From the NCBI GenBank assembly GCA_947632485.1, contig CANRPJ010000003.1:1-64000 (forward strand): a stretch of DNA of 64,000 nucleotides. Direction: 5' to 3'. Source of the DNA: an uncultured Muribaculaceae bacterium. Lineage in GTDB: Bacteria; Bacteroidota; Bacteroidia; Bacteroidales; Muribaculaceae. The translations under genes were made by a program, and so were the position numbers. Below the pieces are notes generated by a model. It worked only from the letters and a program-made list of their open reading frames with translations, was not told the origin of the DNA and did not search any database. This document shows positions 43,183-52,676 of the stretch, piece after piece; position 1 is the first letter of the stretch, and the number at the start of each line of letters is the position of its first letter.

Positions 43183-43749
43183 ATGATCAACGCTCAAGAC
43201 ATTAAAAACGGCACCTGCATCCGCATGGACGGCCGTCTCTATTTCGTAGTGGAATTTCTTCATGTTAAGCCTGGTAAGGGCAACACCTTCATGCGCACAA
43301 AGCTCAAAGATGTGGTCGACGGCCGCGTACTGGAGCGCCGCTTCAACATCGGCGAGAAGCTGGAAGACGTGCGCGTAGAGCGTCGTCCGTATCAGTATCT
43401 CTATGCTGAAGGCGGCGACGATATCTTCATGAACAATGAGACTTTCGAGCAGATTCCTATCGCGAAGGAGCTCGTGACCGGCGCAGAATTCATGAAAGAA
43501 GGCGATACGGTTGAGGTTGTAAGCGACGCTTCCACAGAGACGGTGCTCTACGCTGAGATGCCGATGAAGACGGTGCTCAAAGTGACCTATACGGAACCGG
43601 GTCTTAAGGGTGATACCGCCACCAACACGCTGAAACCCGCCACCGTAGAGACTGGCGCCACGGTACGCGTGCCTCTGTTCGTCAACGAAGGCGAGTTCAT
43701 CGAGGTCGACACCCGCGACGGCAGCTACGTAGGCCGCGTAAAGGCGTAA
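43183..43749 (+). CDS. efp: Elongation factor P
   Basis: EF-P rescues ribosomes stalled at polyproline. The 188-residue protein shows three OB-like domains and the loop [10 protein letters not shown], where Lys32 is the usual modified position. The C-terminal signature [18 protein letters not shown] is present. Lys rather than Arg at 32 means that EarP-type rhamnosylation is not expected; a modification by an EpmA-like or other route, or none, is possible. Followed after 5 nt by a GT2 and then radC. Confidence 0.96.
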   Translation: MINAQDIKNGTCIRMDGRLYFVVEFLHVKPGKGNTFMRTKLKDVVDGRVLERRFNIGEKLEDVRVERRPYQYLYAEGGDDIFMNNETFEQIPIAKELVTGAEFMKEGDTVEVVSDASTETVLYAEMPMKTVLKVTYTEPGLKGDTATNTLKPATVETGATVRVPLFVNEGEFIEVDTRDGSYVGRVKA

Positions 43750-43754
43750 GCGCC

Positions 43755-44753
43755 ATGCGTCCGGCAGTATCGATTATAGTGCCGGTCTACAACAGGCCGC
43801 AGGAGGTAGCCGATCTGCTGTCAAGCCTCGCGGCGCAGACCGACAGCGACTATGAGCTGGTGCTCGTAGAAGATGGATCGACCATCGACTGCCGAAGCGA
43901 AGCCGAGGCGTGGCAAGATCGCGTGCGCCTGAAATATTTCTATAAGAGCAACGAGGGGCGGAGCATAGCCCGCAACTACGGAATCGACAGAGCCGATGGA
44001 GACTTTCTGGTCTTCGTCGACTCTGATTGTGTGCTCCCTCCCGACTATATCGCCACTCTTAAGCGAGAGCTGAAGGAGCGCCCCACCGACTGCTTCGGAG
44101 GCCCCGATGCCGCCCACGAAACTTTCACACCCCTGCAGAAGGCCATCAATTATTCGATGACAAGCTTTCTGACCACAGGCGGCATACGCGGCGGAAAGGT
44201 GCAGATGGAGAAGTTCGTGCCCCGTACATTCAATATGGGCTTCAGCCGGAAGGTCTACGACCGTGTGGGAGGCTTCCGCGAGATGTTCAGCGAGGATATC
44301 GATATGAGCACGCGCATCCGCCAGGCAGGCTTCTCGATAGAGCTCTACCGCCCCGTGAAGGTCTACCATAAGCGGCGCGTAGACCTGAAGAAATTCTGGA
44401 GGCAGGTGCATGTGTTCGGTATGTCGCGTATCACCTTGCAACTGCTCTATCCGGGGTCGATGAAGCTCGTACACTGGCTTCCGGCGCTCTTCGTGCTCGG
44501 AGCTCTGGCAATGATTATAGGCAGCTTCTTCAACCCCTGGCTGCTGCTGCCTCTGGCCGTATATCTTCTGGCCGTATGGATCTGCGGAATAATAGCCACC
44601 CGGAGCCTCAAGATCGGAACTATGGCGGTAGCTACAAGCATAGTGCAGCTTGCCGGCTACGGCACAGGATTCCTCCGGGCCTACATCTGGAAAATCCTGC
44701 TGCGCCACGGCCGCGATGAGGAGCAGGAGGTAAGGTTGCGTAAAGGGAAATAA
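43755..44753 (+). CDS. Membrane-bound GT2 glycosyltransferase
   Basis: The 332-residue protein has a GT-A domain (SIIVPVYNRPQEVADLL, EDGSTIDC, NEGRSIARNYGID, VFVDSDCVLP, FSEDIDMSTRI) and two or three C-terminal membrane segments from about residue 235 (WLPALFVLGALAMII, WLLLPLAVYLLAVWICGII). The SEDIDMSxRIR motif is the acidic catalytic region. It probably builds a surface polysaccharide or glycolipid at the inner membrane. It sits between efp and radC in one short-spaced unit. Confidence 0.85.
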   Translation: MRPAVSIIVPVYNRPQEVADLLSSLAAQTDSDYELVLVEDGSTIDCRSEAEAWQDRVRLKYFYKSNEGRSIARNYGIDRADGDFLVFVDSDCVLPPDYIATLKRELKERPTDCFGGPDAAHETFTPLQKAINYSMTSFLTTGGIRGGKVQMEKFVPRTFNMGFSRKVYDRVGGFREMFSEDIDMSTRIRQAGFSIELYRPVKVYHKRRVDLKKFWRQVHVFGMSRITLQLLYPGSMKLVHWLPALFVLGALAMIIGSFFNPWLLLPLAVYLLAVWICGIIATRSLKIGTMAVATSIVQLAGYGTGFLRAYIWKILLRHGRDEEQEVRLRKGK

Positions 44754-44759
44754 TGTCCG

Positions 44760-45485
44760 ATGGTTGAAGAACGACCCGGAGAAGACTACCGGCAGGAAAC
44801 ACCGAGGCGCACCGTAAAGGAATTCGATACCGACGACCAGCCGCGCGAACGCGCCCTGAAGCTCGGTGTAGGAGCCCTTTCAGTGGCCGACTTGTGGGCC
44901 ATAGTGTTGCGCACAGGCACTCCCGGCAAACCGATCACCGAGCTCTGCCGCGAACTGATGCGCGCCAACGACGGGAGCCTGCGTCGCCTCGAGCGTCGCA
45001 ATCTCAAGGAGCTCACCGCCATAAAGGGGATTGGCACTACTAAAGCGATACAGATTCAGGCCGTGATGGAGCTGATGCGCCGCTATAGCGCCGAAGAAGC
45101 GGCTGATAATCCAACCGTTACCAAGTCAGCCGATATTTTCGCCATCATGCGCCATAAGATCGGCAATCTGCCTCACGAAGAGATCTGGGCTCTGCTGATG
45201 AACCGGCGCAACGAGGTGTTGACCCTCTACCGCGTCTCAGAGGGAGGAACCGCATCTACGGTGTTCGATGTCAAGAAACTCCTTAAGAAAGCCCTTCTCG
45301 AAGGCTGCAGCTCGATAGCTCTATGCCATAACCACCCTTCCGGAGCGCTTAGGCCCAGTCAGCAGGACGACGCTATGACCCAGCGCTGCAAAGAAGCCTG
45401 CCAGACCCTGGATATCAAGCTTATCGACCATCTGGTCATCACCTCTTCTTCCTACTATAGTTATTGCGACGAGGGGCGCCTCTGA
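44760..45485 (+). CDS. radC: RadC-family JAB/MPN protein
   Basis: The 241-residue protein has an N-terminal helix-hairpin-helix region (about 40-90, KELTAIKGIGTTKAIQI) and a JAB1/MPN-like metal site with CHNHPSGALRPSQQD near residues 185-200 and IDHLVITSSSYYSY. RadC has no confirmed repair role in bacteria; members are also found on mobile elements. This one is chromosomal and longer than the element-borne forms. Its 3' end overlaps the convergent GH3 gene by 25 nt with no terminator visible between them. Confidence 0.92.
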   Translation: MVEERPGEDYRQETPRRTVKEFDTDDQPRERALKLGVGALSVADLWAIVLRTGTPGKPITELCRELMRANDGSLRRLERRNLKELTAIKGIGTTKAIQIQAVMELMRRYSAEEAADNPTVTKSADIFAIMRHKIGNLPHEEIWALLMNRRNEVLTLYRVSEGGTASTVFDVKKLLKKALLEGCSSIALCHNHPSGALRPSQQDDAMTQRCKEACQTLDIKLIDHLVITSSSYYSYCDEGRL

Positions 45486-46651
45486 GCAGCCTCGGAAAGC
45501 CTGCTTACCATCGCCTCCGACTCAGTGTTGTTTACATCTGCCGCTTCTCCGCGGTCAGGGCGTTCAAGACCGGCCAGATATTTATGAAAGAGCACCCTGC
45601 GCACGCGGTCGGAAAGAATATTGCGGGGCAATCTCCCGCTCTTGGCCGCATCTACGATGGCACCGAACTCCTTCGCCGTATCCCGTGGAGAGAGCACTAT
45701 GTCAGCTCCCGCCAGAATGGCATCTACAGCATCGTAGCCGTCAGCGCCGCTCATATTGAGCGCATCGGTTACTATCAGTCCCTTAAATCCCATTCTTCCC
45801 CTGAGTTCATTCTGCATTATCTCGGGCGATACAGCAGCCGGTCGCATCGTGCTGTCGAGCTCTGGCACAGATATATGACCTATCATCACTGCCGAAAGAC
45901 CACCTTCAACCAAAGTGCGAAACGGGTGGAGGTCAAGGCTATCAAGCTGCGCGCGTCCACGCCGGTTCACTGCCAGCCGCCTGTGGGAATCGCCTTCAGC
46001 ACCTCCGTGGCCGGGGAAATGCTTCGCCACGGCAATCACTCCTCCCGCCTCTACTCCCCGAGCATAGGCGAGAGAGAAATCGGCCACTCTTCGGGGATCG
46101 CCTCCGAAAGAGCGGCGGCTCATAAATCCATCGGCTGCCACGTCTGCCACCGGGCCGAGAAGCATGCTGACCCCGACCTGGCGGCACTCGCGCGCCATCT
46201 CCCGGCCATAGTCGAACAGCAACTGCTCGTCGGCGCCTTCAAGCGATGAGTTTTCCGGAAACAAGGGAGCTCCCGACAGACGCATTCTAAGGCCCCACTC
46301 CGCATCTATTGCCACAAAAGCCCCCACCGGCGAGCGGAGCTGAAGGGTATCGCCAAGAGCGGCAGCTGATTCCAGATCGCCTTCCAGCAGCAACAGACCG
46401 CCTATATGGCAGCCGGATATATAGCCGGTAAGCCGCTCTATCGTCTCGTAGTCGCCGCGCGCTAAAATACCGGGCATCAGAAGCTGACCGGCCATCTCTT
46501 CCAGGCTCATGGCCATTGCCACCGAGTCGGCCCAGCGAAAGGCATCAGCAGTGAAATCCGACCTTTCCGGCTCTATCGGATCAGCCGCAGGTTTACCCTG
46601 GCGCGAGCATGATAATATCGGAATCAGTATTACAAACAGCCACCTCCACAT
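45461..46651 (-). CDS. GH3 beta-N-acetylhexosaminidase-like lipoprotein
   Basis: From MWRWLF the product is 396 residues with lipobox ILSC (about Cys15). It is a single GH3 barrel domain: FVAIDAEWGLRMRL, LGPVADVAADGFMSRRSFG, AKHFPGHGGAEGDSHRRL (the catalytic Asp-His dyad loop of NagZ-like enzymes) and VTDALNMSG with the nucleophile Asp. NagZ-type enzymes release GlcNAc from peptidoglycan or glycans. The lipoprotein signal puts it in the periplasm or on the outer membrane rather than in the cytosol. It starts 1 nt after the 5'-nucleotidase stop. Confidence 0.9.
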   Translation of the reverse strand: MWRWLFVILIPILSCSRQGKPAADPIEPERSDFTADAFRWADSVAMAMSLEEMAGQLLMPGILARGDYETIERLTGYISGCHIGGLLLLEGDLESAAALGDTLQLRSPVGAFVAIDAEWGLRMRLSGAPLFPENSSLEGADEQLLFDYGREMARECRQVGVSMLLGPVADVAADGFMSRRSFGGDPRRVADFSLAYARGVEAGGVIAVAKHFPGHGGAEGDSHRRLAVNRRGRAQLDSLDLHPFRTLVEGGLSAVMIGHISVPELDSTMRPAAVSPEIMQNELRGRMGFKGLIVTDALNMSGADGYDAVDAILAGADIVLSPRDTAKEFGAIVDAAKSGRLPRNILSDRVRRVLFHKYLAGLERPDRGEAADVNNTESEAMVSRLSEAAQRRPSSQ

Positions 46652-46652
46652 G

Positions 46653-48224
46653 TCAATCCAATGGCTGCTGCACCACAAACCGCGGCGCCATATCCGGCTC
46701 TATCGGAAGCCCGACACGCCCGAACTCAGCTACATAGTCGAGTATCGGCGCGCTCATCTGCTCCTCACTGCGCCAGAGCTCACGCCCGTTGGCCAGCGAA
46801 GTGAGACCATCGTTGCCCCCGGCGAGATAGTCGATAGTCATTACATTATAAGTGCGGTCCGGATCGATCTCATGACCATCGACCATCACATGCTTCACAT
46901 TGAGATCTCTATCGGTTATCACCCTCACATTGGCGCTTATAGCCTCTCCTCCCCTCTTGGCCGAAACCTTCATGGCCTCTAAAAAATCAGAGCCTTTGAG
47001 CTCTATTATTACCATATAATTGGAGAAAGGGAAAGTGCTTAGAATCTGACCCTCGGTCACCGGGCCTTTCGGCATATCCTGCCTGATTCCGCCCCTGTTC
47101 ATTAAGGATAGGTCCACATGCATCGGAGTCCCTGCGCGCGTAAGGCTATCGGAAATGTGACGCCCGTAGGCCAGTCCGAAGTCAGCAGTGAAGTTAGGAT
47201 AACCGCCCACTCCTGAAGAGCTTGAAAGATCGGCTGCCGACATTGCGATAACGTGGGCATTTACGGAATCTACGCTCTGCTTATAAGGCTCGAGAAATTT
47301 CGTGATCTTCTGATCCAGCTTTTCTGCCGGGAAGCGGTCGGTTACGGGAATGAGCTCATATTTATAGTCTTCTCCCGTGCTCCCCTTCAGATGATCGAGA
47401 TCCACCTCGATCTTGCCTACATATTTACCATATTTCCCTGTCTGCACCACTCTTACCGGCTTGCCCTCGGCATTCTTGAGAAGCGAAGGATACTGCCCGC
47501 CTTCCGGCTCCACAAGCGTATGGCTATGGCCGCCTATTATTATATCTATATCTTTTGAAGCTGCTGCAAGCATCGCATCGGTCTCCCGGCTCGGGTCCGG
47601 CGCATTGATATATCCGATATGAGTCACGGCAACCACCAGATCGCAACCCTTGTCGTGTTTCAGTTCGTGAGCCACCCGGTTGGCCGTCTCGATTATCGGC
47701 AGAAACTTCATTCCCTCAGTATTCTTCGCAGCTATGAGGCTGGAGGGATCTACATTTATGCCCATGAAACCTATCTTCTTGCCCGCCACCTTCTTGATGG
47801 TATATGGCTTGAAGAGCCCCTCGGCTGCGGTGCCTGTGAAATCATAGTTGGCCGAAAGCCGCTCCGCCTTGCTGCTGCGGTAATGGTCGGCCATCGACTC
47901 CAGCCCATTGTCAAATTCATGATTGCCAAGCACCCTGATATCGTAGCCCTGCATATCCATTAGCGGATACTCCACATCGCCCCCAAAGAATTTGAAGAAG
48001 AGGGTGCCCTGCACCATATCGCCGGCATCTACGAGGATCACGTGCTTCTCAGCCTGCCTTACGCTGTCGAATATCGCTTTCCGCTGCAGCACTCCCCCGA
48101 TGCCATTGGCGTCGGGCTCCACATTGGAGTGGGTATCGTTGGTATGAAGGATCACCAGCCGGTCGGCAGCCGCAGTCGTGGCCGCTGCTGCAAGAATCGA
48201 TATAATAAAGGTCCTGAGCTTCAT
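46653..48224 (-). CDS. UshA-like 5'-nucleotidase/UDP-sugar hydrolase
   Basis: The 523-residue protein has a signal peptide (about 1-20). The N-terminal metallophosphatase shows HTNDTHS, VDAGDMVQGT, LGNHEFDNG, VTHIGY and GGHSHT (all metal ligands). The C-terminal substrate domain (about 320-523) has MNRGGIRQDMPKG and FPFSNYMVIIELKG. It would hydrolyse nucleotides or UDP-sugars in the periplasm. Bacteroidetes often split the two domains into two genes; here they are fused. Coupled with the GH3 gene, it suggests salvage of nucleotide and cell-wall sugars. Confidence 0.93.
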   Translation of the reverse strand: MKLRTFIISILAAAATTAAADRLVILHTNDTHSNVEPDANGIGGVLQRKAIFDSVRQAEKHVILVDAGDMVQGTLFFKFFGGDVEYPLMDMQGYDIRVLGNHEFDNGLESMADHYRSSKAERLSANYDFTGTAAEGLFKPYTIKKVAGKKIGFMGINVDPSSLIAAKNTEGMKFLPIIETANRVAHELKHDKGCDLVVAVTHIGYINAPDPSRETDAMLAAASKDIDIIIGGHSHTLVEPEGGQYPSLLKNAEGKPVRVVQTGKYGKYVGKIEVDLDHLKGSTGEDYKYELIPVTDRFPAEKLDQKITKFLEPYKQSVDSVNAHVIAMSAADLSSSSGVGGYPNFTADFGLAYGRHISDSLTRAGTPMHVDLSLMNRGGIRQDMPKGPVTEGQILSTFPFSNYMVIIELKGSDFLEAMKVSAKRGGEAISANVRVITDRDLNVKHVMVDGHEIDPDRTYNVMTIDYLAGGNDGLTSLANGRELWRSEEQMSAPILDYVAEFGRVGLPIEPDMAPRFVVQQPLD

Positions 48225-48258
48225 AGGCTAAAGATTTTAAGGCGAAGTTAGCAAATCT

Positions 48259-48290
48259 TTTGCAAACTCGGCCAAAAAGCGCTAACTTTG
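48259..48290 (+). promoter_or_regulatory. rplS promoter
   Basis: TTTG (48259-48262), 20 nt, TAACTTTG (48283-48290). The leader to the rplS ATG is about 66 nt, longer than for other genes here, and could hold an autoregulatory L19 site; I see no clear structure. Confidence 0.8.
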
Positions 48291-48363
48291 CAGCCGGATT
48301 TGCAATCTCTGGTAAGACAAGGCAGCTTATTAAATTGCAAGCTAACACGTTAACAGAAAAGAA

Positions 48364-48723
48364 ATGGACTTGATCAAAGTTGTGGAGGAGGCTTTTGCCA
48401 CTCCCAAAAAGGAATTTGACTCCTTCGGCCCCGGCGACACCATCACGGTAGCTTACCGCATCAAGGAGGGTAACAAGGAGCGTATCCAGCAGTATCGCGG
48501 CGTTGTGATCCGCATCAATGGTGAGGGCGACAAGAAGCGCTTCACCGTTCGCAAGATCTCCGACGGTATCGGTGTAGAGCGTATCTTCCCGATGGAATCA
48601 CCGTTTATCGAATCTATCACCGTCAACAAGTATGGCCGCGTGCGCCGCGCCAAGCTTTATTACCTCCGCGGCCTCACCGGAAAGAAGGCCCGCATCAAGG
48701 AGCGCCGCGTGAAGAAAGCTTAA
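48364..48723 (+). CDS. rplS: 50S ribosomal protein L19
   Basis: The 119-residue protein has the L19 signatures FGPGDTITVAYRIKEG, QQYRGVVIRINGEG, ERIFPMESPFIESI and KLYYLRGLTGKKARIKERR. L19 sits at the subunit interface. The usual trmD neighbour is absent. It is monocistronic, with a strong promoter and a perfect terminator. Confidence 0.98.
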   Translation: MDLIKVVEEAFATPKKEFDSFGPGDTITVAYRIKEGNKERIQQYRGVVIRINGEGDKKRFTVRKISDGIGVERIFPMESPFIESITVNKYGRVRRAKLYYLRGLTGKKARIKERRVKKA

Positions 48724-48747
48724 TAGCGCCCTTCCCGATTGATCTAA

Positions 48748-48810
48748 GCTTGATACTTTATACCCTCCGGCGCGAATGAGCGGGGAAGGATAGAGTATCA
48801 AGCCTTTTTT
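48748..48810 (+). terminator. Rho-independent terminator of rplS
   Basis: GCTTGATACT (48748-48757) pairs with AGTATCAAGC (48794-48803). The inner stem extends through TAT/ATA pairs, and TTTTTT (48805-48810) follows. It ends 24 nt before gpmI. Confidence 0.9.
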
Positions 48811-48834
48811 AATATCGATATAAAGAGAAATATA

Positions 48835-50343
48835 ATGGCACACAAAGCATTACTCATAATCCTCGACGGCTACGGCATCGGCGACCACAAGAAAGACGAC
48901 GCCATCTTCAACACCCCCACCCCGGTGATCGATTCGCTGGTGGCTTCTAACCCTCACTCGCAGCTTCAGGCAAGCGGTGAAAACGTAGGTCTGCCCGACG
49001 GCCAGATGGGCAATTCCGAGGTAGGTCACCTCAACATCGGAGCCGGCCGCGTGGTCTATCAGGATCTGGTGAAGATCAACCGCGCTATCGCCGACGGATC
49101 GATTCTCAAGAACAAAGAGATCGTGGAGGCCTTCAGCTATGCCAAGACCCACAGCGTGCCCGTGCATTTTATGGGTCTCACCTCCTCAGGAGGCGTTCAC
49201 TCATCGCTCGGCCATCTCTATGCCCTCTGCGACATCGCAAAGCAGTATGAGATCGGCGAGGTATTCCTCCACTGCTTCATGGACGGCCGCGACACCGACC
49301 CGAAATCCGGCGCCGGATTCCTCCGCGAGGTGCAGGACCACTGCGCGCAGTCGGCAGGCGTGATCGCCGACGTGATCGGCCGCTACTACGCCATGGACCG
49401 CGACCATCGCTGGGAGCGCCTCAAGGTTGCCTACGATATGCTCATCGATGGCGAAGGCCACAAGACCGACGACGTGGTGAAAGCCGTAGAAGAGAGCTAC
49501 ACCGAGGGAGTGACCGACGAATTCCTTAAACCGATCGTAAATGAGAAGGTCGACGGCCGCATCAAGGAAGGCCACGTAGTGATCTTCTTCAACTATCGCA
49601 ACGACCGCGCAAAGGAGATTACCACCGTGCTCACCCAGCATGAGGAAGACGGCATGAAGCCCATTCCCGGCCTGCAGTACTACTGCATGACCCCCTACGA
49701 CGACTCATTCAAGGGCGTGCACGTGATCTTCACCAAGGAAAACGTAAGCAACACGCTCGCCGAATACCTCGCCTCCAAGGGCCTCAAGCAGCTCCACATA
49801 GCCGAGACGGAGAAATACGCTCACGTGACCTTCTTCCTCAACGGCGGTAAGGAAGAGCCCGCCGAGGGCGAGGACCGCATCCTGGTGCCCTCCCCGAAGG
49901 TAGCCACCTACGACCTGCAGCCCGAGATGAGCGCTCCGGAAGTGACCACTAAGCTCGTAGAAGCCATCAGCAGCGACAAATACGACTTCATCGTGGTCAA
50001 CTTCGCCAACGGCGACATGGTGGGCCACACCGGCGTTTACCCCGCTATCCAGAAGGCTGTGGCTACCCTCGATGAGTGCGTAGGCAAAGTGGTGGAAGCC
50101 GCTACCATCCACGACTTCGAGACCATCATCATCGCCGACCACGGCAATGCCGACCACGCCATCAACGAAGACGGCACCCCCAACACCGCCCACTCCCTCA
50201 ACCCCGTACCGTTTATCTACGTGACGGAGGATCACAAAGACGTAAAAGCGAAAGACGGTCGCCTGGCCGACGTAGCTCCCTCAATCCTGAAGATCATGGG
50301 TCTACCCCAGCCCGAAGAGATGACCGGCGAACCCCTCATCTGA
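48835..50343 (+). CDS. gpmI: Cofactor-independent phosphoglycerate mutase
   Basis: GpmI interconverts 3- and 2-phosphoglycerate. The 502-residue protein has ILDGYGIGD at the start, the phosphoserine region [38 protein letters not shown] and the C-terminal metal site [17 protein letters not shown] with AHSLNPVP. It is a two-metal alkaline-phosphatase-fold enzyme. Codon choice is strongly biased, as in other glycolytic genes. I see no promoter of the usual form after the rplS terminator. Confidence 0.97.
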   Translation: MAHKALLIILDGYGIGDHKKDDAIFNTPTPVIDSLVASNPHSQLQASGENVGLPDGQMGNSEVGHLNIGAGRVVYQDLVKINRAIADGSILKNKEIVEAFSYAKTHSVPVHFMGLTSSGGVHSSLGHLYALCDIAKQYEIGEVFLHCFMDGRDTDPKSGAGFLREVQDHCAQSAGVIADVIGRYYAMDRDHRWERLKVAYDMLIDGEGHKTDDVVKAVEESYTEGVTDEFLKPIVNEKVDGRIKEGHVVIFFNYRNDRAKEITTVLTQHEEDGMKPIPGLQYYCMTPYDDSFKGVHVIFTKENVSNTLAEYLASKGLKQLHIAETEKYAHVTFFLNGGKEEPAEGEDRILVPSPKVATYDLQPEMSAPEVTTKLVEAISSDKYDFIVVNFANGDMVGHTGVYPAIQKAVATLDECVGKVVEAATIHDFETIIIADHGNADHAINEDGTPNTAHSLNPVPFIYVTEDHKDVKAKDGRLADVAPSILKIMGLPQPEEMTGEPLI

Positions 50344-50700
50344 CCCATAGGCTAAACCTTACCTAAAATCGGCGGAACCCTCATCTGAGAATCCCGCTGA
50401 TAAGTCAATCAAGAATGTTCCGCAGCGTGCGCGTCCAGCCACCCTGCGGAACATCTTCTATATAGTCAGACCGCCACGTAGCTACGCAGTTATGACGCAG
50501 TAACAGACTTGACACAGATTTAGGCCTTTCTATCTAATAATCAAACATTTAACTTCATATTAATGTCAAGGCTGTCAAGTGACCTATCCGGGCGGCCTAC
50601 ACATGTGGCCTCCACTTGGCTGCATACACCCACACCTCCGGAGCTTTATTTACGAGGACGTGCCCACCCCGGACACTCGCTCCTACTCCTATGAAAGCTT
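50344..50700. other. Intergenic region between gpmI and the phosphatase gene
   Basis: About 357 nt between convergent genes. It holds a strong hairpin (50415-50454) and, further on, ACTTGACA at 50507-50514, facing TGTCAAG at 50564-50570 and again at 50573-50579 (one inverted, two direct copies). No gene is recognised; short open frames have no coding character. Confidence 0.5.
50415..50454. terminator. Hairpin after gpmI
   Basis: ATGTTCCGCAG (50415-50425) and CTGCGGAACAT (50444-50454) form a perfect 11-bp stem with an 18-nt loop. The following CTTCTATAT is only moderately T-rich. Confidence 0.6.
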
Positions 50701-51903
50701 CTATGGGTTTAGGCGGGAGCGCCAGGCGGAGCTGAGCTGCGACCAGGGAGCGAGCGACGCCACTCCCGGAGCGGGAGAAACGGGACGCCCGTTGTGGAGC
50801 GAGAGTGTGTAGAGCGTACCCGAGGAGCCTTTGGCGAAAACGAAGGTGACGCAGGCGGCCAAGGGCACTACCTCATAGTCGCGCCATGTGCGCCACACGT
50901 TGTCGGCACTTATAGCAGGAGCATTGCAATCCTCCATACCCATGAGCGAGAGGAGCGGCATCAGCGTCTCTGCATGGCCGAAAAAGAGCTGCATCTCTGG
51001 TGCCGGAGGAGCTAAGAGTGCCTCCAGGAGCGAAGCAGACGCCTGGGCAGGGATAGGGCTGATACTGGTTTCGGTGCGAACGAGCCAATGCTCATAATTG
51101 CTTACTTTCCAGCAGGCGAGGTATTCATCGTAGGTAAACCATTTCTCGCGGTCTATCTCCTGGCCGATAGCGGCGAAGCCGCTCACTACGGCTCTCATCT
51201 CTCCGGTCAGTTTCTGTGCCTCCTCACGGCTCAGACCCTCCACGAGCCTGTGGGCAGGAGCCTCAGGCATCACGGCAGCCGTATAAGCCTCCAGAAGCTC
51301 CTTTGTGGACGCGCTCCCCTTGTAGGCTAAGAAAGCTGTATCGGTCTCGAAAAAGCGCAGCAGCGGGTTCGTATCAGTGCCTGATGACGTCTGGATCCAT
51401 GCTTTGGTAGGCCTTTGAAGAGCTATACCGTGACAGGCGCCATACATGCTCATTACCACACGAGGCACATAGCTTGACAGAGCCACAACCGCCTTTAAGG
51501 AATCTGTCATATAGTCGCGTGCTATCCAGCGGCCTATGGAGGTCTGCTCCTTAAGCCCTAACGCATCAAGCTCTCCCCAACGACCTGCAACGATGGAATC
51601 CATCGAATCGATAAGCCTCAGAAACTCCTCGCCTGCCGGTGTGAGTCTCCCCTCATTGCGGGCTTTTATCAGACGCTTGCTGGGAGCTTCCGTTTTCTTC
51701 CCGGAGCTGAGGAAGCGCGCTCCGTGGCGCCCCACATGGCGCACCGTGACAAGCTCCAACGAGTCCGGAAGCAGCGAGGCTCCCTCAAAAGGCTCCAGAT
51801 CTATCGGCATCATACTGCCATCGAGCTGCTTCCACGTAGGCATATTCTGAGCGTACAGCCCAAGCGACAAGCTGAGTAGAAGAATAGCAAACAGATATCT
51901 CAT
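50701..51903 (-). CDS. Histidine acid phosphatase, MINPP-like
   Basis: The 400-residue protein has a signal peptide (ending GLYAQ). The phosphohistidine motif VRHVGRHGARF (about 54-64) and the proton donor GHAETLMPLL near 310 are those of clade-2 histidine phosphatases, and the HAE form is characteristic of multiple inositol polyphosphate phosphatase (MINPP). Bacteroides MINPPs dephosphorylate phytate, so this is a candidate phytase in the periplasm. The substrate is inferred from the HAE motif. It is coupled to cdaA by a 4-nt overlap. Confidence 0.82.
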   Translation of the reverse strand: MRYLFAILLLSLSLGLYAQNMPTWKQLDGSMMPIDLEPFEGASLLPDSLELVTVRHVGRHGARFLSSGKKTEAPSKRLIKARNEGRLTPAGEEFLRLIDSMDSIVAGRWGELDALGLKEQTSIGRWIARDYMTDSLKAVVALSSYVPRVVMSMYGACHGIALQRPTKAWIQTSSGTDTNPLLRFFETDTAFLAYKGSASTKELLEAYTAAVMPEAPAHRLVEGLSREEAQKLTGEMRAVVSGFAAIGQEIDREKWFTYDEYLACWKVSNYEHWLVRTETSISPIPAQASASLLEALLAPPAPEMQLFFGHAETLMPLLSLMGMEDCNAPAISADNVWRTWRDYEVVPLAACVTFVFAKGSSGTLYTLSLHNGRPVSPAPGVASLAPWSQLSSAWRSRLNP

Positions 51904-52676
51904 AACGCTTCAGAAACAAATTGCTCCAACTCAAGGTTCGAAACCTTCACGTGCATAGCGCCATCTTTAGCCACTGATATATTGCCCGTTTCCTCGCTCA
52001 CGATCACGCACACGGCATCGGTGACCTGGCTCATGCCGAGCGCGGCGCGGTGACGCAGACCGAGACTCTTCGGAATGTTCATATCATGGCTCACGGGCAG
52101 GATACACCCCACCGAGGCTATCCTGCCGCCTGCTATTATCATCGCTCCGTCGTGAAGAGGACTGTTTTTGAAGAAGATATTCTCGATCAGTCGCATATTG
52201 ATGTCGGCATCGATCATATCGCCGGTTTTCTCATAGTCGCCCAGCGGCATCTTGCGCTGCAGCACTATCAGGGCGCCGGTCTTGGAGCGCGACATGCTCA
52301 TGCAGGCATATACTATGGCCAGCACAGCCTTGCGACTGTCGGCATCCGTCTCTTCCTTCTTATGCACGAAGAGATTTCTCACGGTAGCCCATTTTCCCCG
52401 CGAGCCGATATCGATGAGAAAGCGCCGGATCTGGTCCTGAAAGAGAATCACTATCACTATCAGACCGATACCCATGAATTTATCGAGAATCGTACCCGTG
52501 AGCCTCATTCCGAGGATTTCGGAGGCTATCACCCATATCACGATAAAGGCGAGCACTCCGTAGAAGAGGCTCAGCGTGCCGCTGTTTTTCATCAGCCGGT
52601 ACACGTAATAGAGCAGCACCGCCACTATCAGGATGTCGAGCACATCTTTTACTCCGAAATCAAACATATCAGTCAA
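51900..52676 (-). CDS. cdaA: Diadenylate cyclase CdaA
   Basis: CdaA makes c-di-AMP from two ATP. The 258-residue protein has about three N-terminal membrane helices (VLDILIVAVLLYYVYRLM, LFYGVLAFIVIWVIA, GIGLIVIVILFQDQI) and a DAC domain with LHDGAMII (DGA) and LGLRHRAALG (RHR), both intact. The next in-frame Met (52667) is an alternative start. It overlaps folP upstream and the phosphatase downstream by 4 nt each. folP-cdaA is a common Bacteroidetes pair; cdaR and glmM, usual in Firmicutes, are absent. Confidence 0.94.
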   Translation of the reverse strand: MTDMFDFGVKDVLDILIVAVLLYYVYRLMKNSGTLSLFYGVLAFIVIWVIASEILGMRLTGTILDKFMGIGLIVIVILFQDQIRRFLIDIGSRGKWATVRNLFVHKKEETDADSRKAVLAIVYACMSMSRSKTGALIVLQRKMPLGDYEKTGDMIDADINMRLIENIFFKNSPLHDGAMIIAGGRIASVGCILPVSHDMNIPKSLGLRHRAALGMSQVTDAVCVIVSEETGNISVAKDGAMHVKVSNLELEQFVSEAL

